Below are positions 54,985 to 64,000 of a DNA stretch of 64,000 nt, piece by piece. The stretch lies in NCBI GenBank assembly GCA_047967505.1, contig CM106541.1; one strand, 5' to 3'. Positions within the stretch are counted from its first letter, which is position 1. Every line of letters begins with the position of its first letter. This stretch comes from Dipteris shenzhenensis. Taxonomy: Eukaryota; Polypodiophyta; Polypodiopsida; Gleicheniales. The translations under genes were made by a program, and so were the position numbers. The notes under the pieces are model-generated. The model searched no databases, was not told the DNA's origin, and saw only the letters and a program-made list of their open reading frames with translations.

Positions 54985-56510
54985 CTCACATAGTCAATAT
55001 GGGCTTGATGGATGAGATTATTACAGAAGTAAAGGAGCCTGCGAGTTTGGAGGAAGCACTTGCAGACTGAGATTGGAAAAATGCTATGCAAGTAGAATAT
55101 GACAGCATCATGAAGAATGAAACTTGGGAGCTCATAGATCGACCACCTAACAGAAAGGTTATTGGCACCATGTGGTTTTTGAAGGTAAAGTACAAGGCCG
55201 ATGGGACTTTTGGAAAAGTACAAAGCCAGATTGGTTGCACAAGGATTTTTGTAGGTTGAAGGGTTTGATTTTGAGGAATCTTTCGCTCCGACTGCTAGAA
55301 TGACCACTATTCGCACAATACTATCGGTGGCTGCTCATAAAAAATGGCCAGTTCTTCAAATGGATGTTAAATCAGCATTCTTGAATGGTGACCTCAAGGA
55401 GGAGGTTTAGCCACCTGGGTTTGAGGCCCCCCATTTTGAGAACAATGTATGTAAGTTAAAGAAGGCTCTGTAGGGGCTGAAACAAGCCCCAAGAGCATGG
55501 TACCAATGGATAGACAAATTCTTTCATAAATTAAACTTGAAAAGATGTGCCTCAGATGCTAACTTGTATGTGTACAGGAAAGGTGGAAAATCTATTATTA
55601 TTGTCCTATATGTGGATGATCTCCTTATTACAGGTGACTATGAAGACGTGATCCAGCAAACTAGAAAGGCGTTGAGCACGGAGTTTGAGATGATAGAGAC
55701 TTAGGCTTGATGCACTACTGTTTAGGGAAGAGCCAGGCAAGATCTTCATCTCTTAGCAGAAATATGCAAGGGAGATCTTGAAGGCATTTGGTATGTCCGA
55801 GTGCAAGGAGATAACTACACCGATGGAGGTAAATGTGAGGATGCCTCACCATCAACAGACATCGGGAGGTACATGAAGTTGGTTGGCAGTCTCATCTATT
55901 TATGCAACACCAGACCGGACATCAGTTTTACTGTTGGCATTTTGAGCAGGTTCTCCAATAAGCCCCGAAAGAATCATTAGAATGTATGGATGCAGGTGCT
56001 CAGGTATGTGAAGGGCACTCTTAATGGCATCACTTATGGTACGGGCACTTCCTTGGCTAGTCATTGTGACTCAGATTGGGGCTCGAGATGTTGATTCTAG
56101 GAAATCAAATAAATTTTATTGTTTCTCTTTAGGTTCAGGTATCTTCTCTTGAATCAGTAAGAAACAACCAACAATGGCATTGTCTTCTACCAAGGCTGAG
56201 TACAAGGCAACATGTTTTGCTGCTTGTGAAGCAGTGTGGTTGAGGAGGATCTTATGGCACGTGGGAGTGCAAGAGGATGAGGCAACTGTGCTGAGGTGCG
56301 ACAATCAAAGTTGCATGGCCATGGCTAAAAATCTAGTGTTTCATGCGTGCACAAAACATATAGAGATTCAATATCACTATGTGCATGATTTGATCAAGGA
56401 TGAGATATTGGAATTGGTCTACTATTCAACAGAGCAAAATGGAGCAGATATTTTCACCAAGGCACTCGGGAAGGATCAGCCTTAGGGTCATCTTTAGAGA
56501 CTCGGCATTG
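54985..56510 (+). pseudogene. Copia E pol fragment (RT and RNase H)
   Basis: RT lead-in (AMQVEYDSIMKNETWELIDR; MWFLKVKYKADG, 55075-55205), a core with stops ([57 protein letters not shown] intact), and the RT end. RNase H follows (MALSSTKAEYKATCFAACEA, 56174-56485, with TKAEY for TEAEY; NLVFHACTKHIEIQYHYVHD; ADIFTKALG). At least five stops or frameshifts disrupt it. Everything upstream of RT is absent. Its LTR follows. Confidence 0.9.
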
Positions 56511-56553
56511 GGTTGAGAAGGTAGTTCACCTATGGGTGGACATTGAGGGGGGG

Positions 56554-57172
56554 TGTTAGATATGCTCAATGCCCCTCTTTCCTAGTAACCACTAGTGGTC
56601 CAAGGTTGCTCAAGTTGTAAGGCCCCCATATGAGGAGAAGCCAGGTGTGGGCCCAGGACACTGGATGGAGCCTGACTTGCATGTCAGATGAGGTCTATCA
56701 ATGAGACCGTTGATGGTAGAAAGGTGATTTTGTGGGAGCTTCTTATTCTTGCTCGGGCCTGGGGGCTAGCTGGCCCCCTGGTGGGGGTTCGGGGGCAAGA
56801 TCCCCTGAGACGATGGTATAGGAAATATTCCTTGATATTCCATGGATGACTAGTTGGTTCCACTAACTAGGTTGACTGGTTGGTTCCACTGACTATGTTG
56901 ATTCAACTACTGCCCTCATAGCTATAAAGAGGCGACCTCCCCAGTCCATTGTACCAGATCAGACATTCCAATAGAGATCTTCCAGCTACTAGCTCTTCAC
57001 TAGTATCTATCTAGATCACCATCTAAGCTCCACTGTGGGAGCGCACGGGTAGACTGAGCCATCATGTGTACTACATCAGTATTGAAGGAAAATTTTTTTC
57101 ATCATCTCCAGTTTGCTATGTATTCTCTATTCTTTGTTTAGTTTCTTTTCCACTGCGTTGTGTAATTTAACA
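56554..57172 (+). repeat. Copia E 3' LTR
   Basis: A 619-bp LTR from TGTTAGATATGC to GTAATTTAACA. The polypurine tract ATTGAGGGGGGG ends just before it. The first ten bases equal those of the copia B LTR, and the RNase H regions are also alike, so B and E are related families. A TATA-type sequence (GCTATAAAGAGGC) lies at about 56921. Confidence 0.85.
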
Positions 57173-57427
57173 CATTTGGCACTCTTCTATCCAATGAAAA
57201 ATGATCAATAACTTATACAAAGGGCAAGCTATCTTGGTATAATTGTAGATAAATCTGTGATAATAGCCCGTATGCCCATGCCCAGTAAATCTTTGGACAT
57301 CCTTTGCATTAGTGGGGAGCAATAGCTCTAGGATCAGTTTGATTTTATTATAAATCATGGAGATCCCATTCTTGAACACTACATGTCCAAGTATCACTAG
57401 ACCTAGTTTTGATTGGAAAGTTCTCAT
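57173..57427 (-). pseudogene. Ty3/gypsy RT fragment
   Basis: An 86-codon minus-strand frame: LVILGHVVFKNGISMIYNKI, then LLPTNAKDVQRFTGHG and YYHRFIYNYTKIACPLYKLL, followed by WIEEC. This is the connection region of gypsy RT after the polymerase core (FLGH, xFLGxxxYYRRFI, PLxxLL, W). It has the usual landmarks but no catalytic residues. It overlaps the start of the homology between the two gag-only units by about 35 bp. Confidence 0.85.
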
Positions 57428-58786
57428 TTTAAGCCACCTCTGTGAAGCATGTAAGAAGAAGCATCATTGTTTGAATATTGGTCACTAGTCTTTGCTACAT
57501 CAAGTGCTCATATTTTGGAAGTCTTTCAGTTATTTTTTGCCTTGTAAGAGAGATAGACACTGCCCAATATCTGGGTTAGACCCTCTCATGGCTACCCTAT
57601 TGAATCTAGAAAAGTTCAATGGAAAGGGCTTCCATACATGGCAGATGAAGGTGAAATTTGCATTGATGAGGGAGAACTTATGGGGACTTGTCAAACCTAC
57701 TCCTACCGCTTCTTCTACGGCCTCCAATGTTGGAGAATCCTCAACTCCGACACGACCGGCAAGGGATCTAGCTAGAGAAGAAAAAGCATATGGTATCATT
57801 GCTCTTGCTTTAGGAGATGATTATATACACCATATCTCTGACTTGGAGTCTCCTTCGGAAGCTTGGCAGAAGCTTGACATGATTTTTGGTGCTAGCTCTC
57901 ACATCTCTAAACTATCACTTAAAATCTCTTTCTTTGAATTGAAGATGACTAGTGGTACTACTTTAGCAGCTCATGTCAACTATATGCGGAGTCTTATGAC
58001 TCAATTAGCTTCTATCAACTCTCCTATTTCTCCAGATGACGCTATGGCAGTGTTACTTAAAAGCATGCCTGAAGATTATGATCACATAGTTACCACTTTG
58101 AAAAATCTTCCTAATCCTAATCTTGAAGGTATTATCTCTGCTCTCCAAGAAGAAGAAAGGCATATGGAGCTTAGGAAAGGCAATGACACTGCTTATGCTA
58201 TAAAAGTCCAGAAGGGCAAGTATACTCCTTGCAATCATTGTGGAAAGACAAATCACCTTTCAAAGGACTGCTTCAAAATTAATCCATGCAAGCACTGTGG
58301 CAAGAACAACCATAATGAGAAGTTTTGTAGAGCCAAAGCAAAGAAAGAAAATGCAAATCTACTTTCAGTTGAGCCTCCACAAGATGAGGCATCCCATGAA
58401 GATTATGCATTTTAAACATCTCTATGTATGCTCCAGATCTCCTTTTTATGTCAAGGTACTCAGCCTGGATAGTCCTCTAAAATGAATGAAAATAAACTAT
58501 TGTGTTTTGTGTGTTTTGTAAACACCTCTGGTCACCTTATGATGTAGGCCATGTGTATGTTTTGCTCCATGGTACCTCCTGCAGACATTGTGTGCATGTA
58601 CATGCAGGGGAGATAACCATTGGAAGGTCTTTTTGTATCCCTTTTGTTTACCTTACACCCAAGGGAACCCTGCTAGCATGAGAACCTAGCCATAGATTTA
58701 TCCTTGACCACCATGAGATGGCATGACAAACTATGAGACTAGATGTATCCTTGACATAGCCTGAGGCATTTCCTTGAGGGGGGGTT
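57395..58786 (+). mobile_element. gag-only LTR element, internal region 1 (gag at 57588-58415)
   Basis: From ATG 57588 an intact gag of 275 codons: LEKFNGKGFHTWQMKVKFAL, AREEKAYGIIALALGDDY, SEAWQKLDMIFGASSH, VLLKSMPEDYDHIVTTLKN. Two CCHC knuckles follow (CNHCGKTNHLSKDC and CKHCGKNNHNEKFC), then an acidic end DEASHEDYAF. The longer frame from 57492 includes 5' leader. A 370-bp 3' UTR and a polypurine tract CCTTGAGGGGGGG precede the LTR at 58787. No pol sequence is present. Known class: TR-GAG elements, which depend on pol from other copia elements. Confidence 0.88.
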
Positions 58787-59085
58787 TGTTGGGATATCTC
58801 AAGGTGTATGCCTCAGGCACACCTTATGTTTCTATGTGTGAGTTATAGAGGCACAGTTAGGTGCCCACAAGCACAGTTAGGTGGTGGAAGAGCCACATAG
58901 GATGATTGAGAGAATCTAGGAGCAGATTGAGGAGATGATTGTGGAGCTCTGAGGTCATCAGTGATGTCAATGAGCATGTATGAGGTGCCTACTTAAGGAC
59001 CTCACTCTTCTTCATTCCACAAGGGAAGTAATGCAAGTATTCTGAGTTTGTGTCCGCTCTACTCTTTTCCTTTAGTTTTCCAACA
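58787..59085 (+). repeat. gag-only element LTR 1
   Basis: A 299-bp LTR from TGTTGGGATATC to TTCCAACA. It is nearly identical to 60761-61060 in its first 240 bp. ATCAGAG, the core of the Met-tRNA primer binding site, occurs four bases beyond its end (59089-59095). Confidence 0.88.
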
Positions 59086-60760
59086 AAATCAGAGAAAAAC
59101 CAGTCGACTTTGAAGAGGCAAGATAGGGCAACCTGACACGTTTTTGCAGCTCTTCTTCCTAGAGGACCTTCTGTGGTATACCAGCTCTCTTTTGCCTCAG
59201 AAACCCCCTTTTCCTTTGCTTTGAAGAGTGAGCTACAAGCCCTCCAAGTTCAGCTTTTCAGTTTTGACAGTTTTGGACAAGTTTTTGAAGATGATGCTAC
59301 ATAAAATGCTACTCAAGCATTTCTGGTTTTTTGAATCTTTCAATAACTTTAGAACAAGTGTGGCTTCAGTTTTGTTTTGAATTACTAGACCTGGTTTTGA
59401 TTGGAAAGTATTTATTTCACCCACTTCTATGAAGCATGTAAGAAGAAGCATCATTGATTGAATATTGGTCACTAGTCTTTGCTCATATTTTGGACGTCTT
59501 TCAGTTATTTTTGCCTTGTAAGAGAGATAGACACTGCCCAATATCTGGGTTAGACCCTCTCATGGCTACCCTATTTAATCTCGAGAAGTTCAATGGAAAG
59601 GGCTTCCACACATGGCAGATGAAGGTGAAATTTGCATTGATGAGGGAGAACTTATGGGGACTTGTCAAACCTACTCCTACCGCTTCTTCTACGACCTCCA
59701 ATGCTGGAGAAACCTCAACTCTGACATGACCGTCAAGGGATCCAGCTAGAGAAGAAAAAGCATACGGTATCATTGCTCTTGCTTTAGGAGATGATTATAT
59801 TCACCATATCTCTGACTTGGAGTCTCCTTCGGAAGCTTGGCAGAAGCTTGACATGATTTTTGGTGCTAGCTCTCACATCTCTAAACTATCGCTTAAAATC
59901 TCTTTCTTTGAATTGAAGATGGCAAGTGGTACTACTTTAGCAGCTCATGTCAACTATATGCGGAGTCTTATGACTCAATTAGCTTCTATCAACTCTCCTA
60001 TTACTCTAGATGATGCTATGGCAGTGTTACTTAAGAGTATGCCTGAAGATTATGATCACATAGTGAGCACTCTAAAAAATCTTCCTAATCCTAATCTTGA
60101 AGGTATTATCTCTGCCCTCCAAGAAGAAGAAAGGCATATGGAGCTCAGGAAAGGCAATGACTCTGCTTATGTTGTAAAAGTCCAGAAGGGCAAGTATACC
60201 CCTTGCAATCACTGTGGAAAGACAAATCACCTTTCAAAGGACTGCTTCAAAATTAATCCATGCAAGCACTGTGGCAAGAACAACCATAATGAGAAGTTTT
60301 GCAGAGCCAAAGCAAAGACAGAAAATGCACTTACAGTTAATGAGCCTCCACAAGATGAGGCATCCTTTGAAGATTATGCATTTTAAAACATCTCTATGTA
60401 TGCTCCAGATCTCTCTCTTTATGTCAAGGTACTCAGCTTGGATAGTCCTCCAAAATGAATGAAAATAAACTATTGTGTTTTGTGTGTTTTGTAAACACCT
60501 CTGGTCACCTTATGATGTAGGCCATGTGTATGTTTTGCTCCATGGTACCTCCTGCAGACATTGTGTGCATGTACATGCAGGGGAGATAACCATTGGAAGG
60601 TCTTTTTGTATCCCTTTTGTTTACCTTACACCCAAGGGAACCCTTGCTAGCATGAGAACCTAGCCATAGATTTATCCTTGACCACCATGAGATGGCATGA
60701 CAAACTATGAGACTAGATGTATCCTTGACATAGCCTGAGGCATTTCCTTGAGGGGGGGTT
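59086..60760 (+). mobile_element. gag-only LTR element, internal region 2 (gag at 59562-60386, one stop)
   Basis: A second internal region, full length with leader 59086-59561. Gag begins at ATG 59562 and matches gag 1 almost throughout, but CGA has become TGA at 59727-59729 after GETSTLT. It is then open from about 59730 to TAA 60384-60386, with both CCHC knuckles and the end DEASFEDYAF. The 3' UTR equals that of region 1. Together with the LTRs at 58787 and 60761 this forms a complete 2.27-kb LTR-gag-LTR element. Confidence 0.9.
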
Positions 60761-61060
60761 TGTTGGGATATCTCAAGGTGTATGCCTCAGGCACACCTTA
60801 TGTTTCTATGTGTGAGTTATAGAGGCACAGTTAGGTGCCCACAAGCATAGTTAGGTGGTGGAAGAGCCACATAGGATGATTGAGAGAATCTAGGAGCAGA
60901 TTGAGGAGATGATTGTGGAGCTCTGAGGTCATCAGTGATGTCAATGAGCATGTATGAGGTGCCTACTTAAGGACCTCACTCTTCTTCATTCCACAAGGGA
61001 AGTAATGCAAGTATTCTGAGTTTGTGTCCATTCTTTGCTTTCCTTTCAGTTTCACCAACA
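60761..61060 (+). repeat. gag-only element LTR 2
   Basis: A 300-bp LTR from TGTTGGGATATC to TTCACCAACA. It differs from LTR 1 mainly in its last 45 bp. It closes the tandem array internal-LTR-internal-LTR. Confidence 0.88.
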
Positions 61061-61494
61061 GTCCATCCAACAAGACTCGTACCCGCTGTCTTGACTGTGC
61101 AGCCTTGGCAGTGAGAGTGAAAGTGAAGGTGTTCCTTCACGATGATCAACTTTGTCCAAAGAGCCCTGAGATATAACGTCTCCATGCTTGGGATCACTCC
61201 TCCTTTGCCATAACCGTGTCGTTGGTGTCAAAGGATTAGGAGGTCCTTGTGAACGTGTTCACATGCATGCCTACTGGAAAGATAGCAATTGCAGGATGCA
61301 CTACCAAGACCATTGGATGAGGTTCTTCACAGGGATTTCCGCACTTGCTCGACCGAATAAGCAAGGTGTTGGGGATCAGTCCGCATTCACTGGAGTTCAT
61401 CTTGAAAGCCACAAATGTGATGCCTCACCGTTGCAAGTTCCTCTTAAAAATTTATCGGAGTGTGTGCTGATGCGCACAGCCTTCCATGTGAAGT
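61061..61494. other. unassigned; 113-codon ORF at 61188-61529 not credited
   Basis: A frame of 113 codons (61188-61529, plus) has no motif I recognise and runs into the repeat at 61495. I leave it as unsupported. No other feature was found. Confidence 0.3.
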
Positions 61495-61900
61495 GCCTTC
61501 GTAGTGACAACAAGGAGAGGATGACATGAGATCGCCAACACACCCTCTCCTTCTAACCCTGGACTCCTTCTAAACCCTAGAACCTTCTTCTAAACCCTGG
61601 AACTCCTTCTAAACCCTAGAACCTCCTTCTAACCCTGGAACCTCCTTCTAACCCTTAAACTCCTCCTAAACCCTACAACCCCCAATGAAGGAGAAAGCCT
61701 TCATTACCTCAATCATGATGATACACGTTCCTTTTACACATGCATGCACTTTGTTTGCTTACCACACTTAAGCCTACATCTCTCACCAGAACATGACTTG
61801 AGGTCCTAAGCTACACATATACTACAACCGACAACCCCACTATATCTGTAGGTGACAAAAAGCCTCGGAACCCTGCATATTGAGAGAGCTTGCTCTTCCT
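61495..61900 (-). repeat. dispersed repeat, inverted copy of 21545-22040
   Basis: Read on the minus strand this follows the order of 21545-22040, including the degenerate units (61545-61680; CTTCTAAACCCTAGAACCTC on the plus strand, period about 20 bp) and the single-copy part (61685-61880, with ACTTAAGCCTACATCTCTCAC). Two 13-bp-type minisatellite units lie next to it at 61920-61945. Confidence 0.6.
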
Positions 61901-62914
61901 ATGAAAGAAGTAGGAAAGAGCTTCTACATACGACTTCTACATGTAGAAAGAGAATGTGTTACACAAACCATTAACTTCAAGAATTATCACAAGCTCAATG
62001 CAAGAGCAAGACACCATCTGACTTCTCAACACAACCAACCACCAATATCTTGTGAGAGAAGCCCACACTAGAACACTGTGAGTATGTGGGATCTAGCCAA
62101 TGCTAACACATGCTCTTCAACGAAACTTCCTTCAAAGGAGCCATCTATCTTTGCTACAATTTTCTTTAGAACTGCCCCTCAGACTCGATCAAAAGCCACG
62201 TCAGTGCTCCTTAGCTCATGGACCTACGTGGGCAAATGGCCGATCCAACCATACCACCATCAAATTCAATGTAGACCTCCACCTCCCATCATCAACGTTA
62301 AGCTTCACTAGTCGGCACTAAAACATGAACTACACACAAAAGCTCCAATCAGCAGCATCTCTCACTTCAACAACTTGACCAACGAGTTGCACTCAACTAG
62401 CTCACAACCTCCATGAAGCATTCTAGCAAGCCAAAGTGGCATATACGGCCTCTACCTGACAGTCGAGCTCCCTTTCCTCAAAGACTTCTAGCCTAGCCAC
62501 GATAAGCTTCTACAAGCAACTGTCCCTCTAGTCCACCCAAGCTCACGGACTCCTTCTCTTCCCCTTCACGTAAAGATCCACAGCAATGTAGCTTCTCATA
62601 AATGATGCTCTAGCCAGTAAAAAATCTCCCACACAGTCATCTCCCGTCCCCCTGTGCATACGTGATATCCTTCCTTCAAGTCCTAAGGCTCACAACCATA
62701 GCAACTATCTCTACTTCAATGCTCGGTCCTCTTCACGTAAAGATAGCCATCAATGCCTCCTTCGTCATCATGGAGCTTCGCCCCCCATCACATCAACCAC
62801 CACCATGCAGCTTCCCTTCCTCTGGCATCCCCCAGCTACCTTCCCTGTCGTCTTCTTGTTCACTGAACCAGCTTCCCCCCACTCTCAAAAAGATCCTTGG
62901 TGTCTTCTCTCTGT
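61901..62914. other. unassigned region
   Basis: Short overlapping frames only. The frame 62662-63063 is Ser/Pro/Leu-rich and lies partly in the duplicated block that follows; no motif supports it. I recognise no gene. Confidence 0.35.
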
Positions 62915-63095
62915 GCACGATCCTTGACCTCCAGCCTGAGTCCTCTGGTCTCCCATCGCCCACTGTCTTCTCAGCCTCCAGCTCTCCTACCTCATTCGTG
63001 ACCCTCTCTTGCTTCCTCTCAAAGCTCCTCTTTCTCCACGTGAAGTCTAGACCCTTCCTATAAGCTGCCATCTCTAGATACATGCCAGCTACCTC
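62915..63095 (+). repeat. 180-bp direct repeat, copy 1
   Basis: It contains CAGCCTGAGTCCTCTGGTCTC, ACCCTCTCTTGCTTCCTCTC and GTGAAGTCTAGACCCTTCC in parts, and recurs at 63338-63520 with about 90 percent similarity by eye. Both copies are pyrimidine-rich and open in one frame (SSPTSFVTLSCFLSKLLF), so they may derive from a coding or LTR sequence. Unassigned. Confidence 0.65.
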
Positions 63096-63337
63096 TCTAG
63101 AATCATGCAAATCTTCATCATGTAGCCACCTCATGCATGCTCTCCTAGATTCCAACCACGTCATCAGAGGCACTTTTACTCTCCCATGTCTTCACAAAAC
63201 TTAGGCCTAGACAAGTAATTCCCAAGTTCTAGATCTTAGGCACCACCTCTTCATACAAACTTCATACAAGGCATTCAATGCATAAATGCCCACATATAAC
63301 CACACATAAAACAACCCATGCAGGAAAACATCATTGT

Positions 63338-63520
63338 GCACAATCCACGACGACCTCTAGCCTGAGTCCTCTGGTCTCGTCACCCACTGTCTTCTTAGCC
63401 TCTAGTTCTTCTACCTCGTCTGTGACCCTCTCTTGCTTCCTCTCAAAGCTCCTCTTTCTCAACGTGAAGTCCAGACCCTTACTACAAGCCGCCATCTCCA
63501 GATACACACCAGGTATCTCT
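63338..63520 (+). repeat. 180-bp direct repeat, copy 2
   Basis: Second copy of 62915-63095, 423 bp downstream. The open frame is kept (SSSTSSVTLSCFLSKLLF), with TAG soon after. The 140 bp before the copia fragment (63521-63660) hold nothing recognised. Confidence 0.65.
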
Positions 63521-63659
63521 TAGTGTAGAGACTTTTATGAGAGTGTCCATGGCTCAAAGCCACCACCAACTAGCTATGTACATTGCTATGCACCTACCCA
63601 TCAACATGCAACAAGTGTAAAGGATATTTACATTTTTATCCACACATGGATGGGAATTT

Positions 63660-64000
63660 GGAAAATACCAAGCCAGATTGGTTGCACAAGGATTTTCGCA
63701 TGTTGAAGAGTTTGATTTTGAGGAATCTTTCACTTCGACTACCACATTGACCACTATTCGCACAGTATTATCGGTGGTTGCTCATAAAAAGTGGCCAGTT
63801 TATCAAATGGATGTTAAATCAGCATTCTTGAATGGTGCCCTCAAGGAGGAGGTGTACGTGGCTCAGCCACCAAGGTTTGAGGCCCCCCATTCTAAGAACA
63901 AGGTATGCAAACTGAAGAAGGCTCTATACGGTTTGAAATAGGCCCAAGGTACCAACGGATAGACAAACTCTTTCATAAACTAAACTTTAAAAGATGTGCC
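63660..64000 (+). pseudogene. Copia E reverse transcriptase fragment, runs off window
   Basis: RT with [60 protein letters not shown] and KLKKALYGLK, then a TAG at 63939-63941 in place of Gln (LKQAP). It closely matches 55204-55560. The sequence continues beyond 64000. Confidence 0.9.

Noticed and set aside
54897-55316. 139-codon minus-strand ORF
   Set aside because: Shadow of the copia E reverse transcriptase on the plus strand; the same holds for minus-strand frames at 1103-1437, 33015-33358 and 34150-34484.
62793-63173. 126-codon minus-strand ORF
   Set aside because: Covers the duplicated pyrimidine-rich block; Glu/Arg-rich reading of low-complexity DNA with no motif.

Overview
The window looks like land-plant nuclear DNA, dominated by decayed LTR retrotransposons. 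The evidence is many Ty1/copia and Ty3/gypsy pol fragments, LTRs running TG...CA, tRNA-iMet-type primer binding sites (TGGTATCAGAGC), GT-AG introns and AT-rich spacers. I infer a large-genome plant. A fern, lycophyte or gymnosperm would fit, but the sequence alone does not fix the lineage. I recognise no tRNA, rRNA or CRISPR.

Layout. 0.7-2.9 kb: 3' half of a dead copia element (family A). 3.7-5.9 kb: the only long intact gene, an intronless PIF1-type DNA helicase. 7.9-10.6 kb: gypsy remains on both strands. 10.7-13.0 kb: a copia A scrap, a duplicated coding-like segment, minisatellites and an LTR on the minus strand. 13.6-19.8 kb: a decayed gypsy element. 20.7-22.3 kb: a 13-bp minisatellite and other repeats. 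22.5-25.9 kb: a minus-strand copia (family C) replaced in its middle by a 1.5-kb sequence with terminal inverted repeats. 27.6-35.9 kb: a nearly full-length copia A element that looks like a template-switch recombinant. 35.9-37.9 kb: scraps of copia D and B. 45.3-48.25 kb: a second copia B copy in opposite orientation, abutting a nearly complete copia C (48.3-52.5 kb). 53.4-54.8 kb: an unrecognised multi-exon pseudogene. 55-57.2 kb: copia E. 57.4-61.1 kb: a tandem gag-only LTR element (TR-GAG type). 61-63.6 kb: repeats. 63.7 kb to the end: another copia E fragment.

The most unusual part is 37.9-45.3 kb, enclosed by two copia B LTRs in inverted orientation. It holds two convergent split genes. 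The minus-strand gene (42188 to about 40081) begins with a divergent histone H3 fold. It continues, through frameshifts but without a visible intron, into a six-intron-free-then-five-intron layout: one long first exon followed by five small introns that encode a Ulp1/C48 SUMO-protease-like domain. The catalytic His is kept, the Asp is Asn and the Cys is Tyr. The plus-strand partner (about 38.2-39.7 kb) is unrecognised. About 3 kb of tandem repeats with a recurring motif lie upstream of the H3-like gene. I know of no described H3-Ulp1 fusion; this copy is a pseudogene, and intact relatives would be needed to establish a working system.
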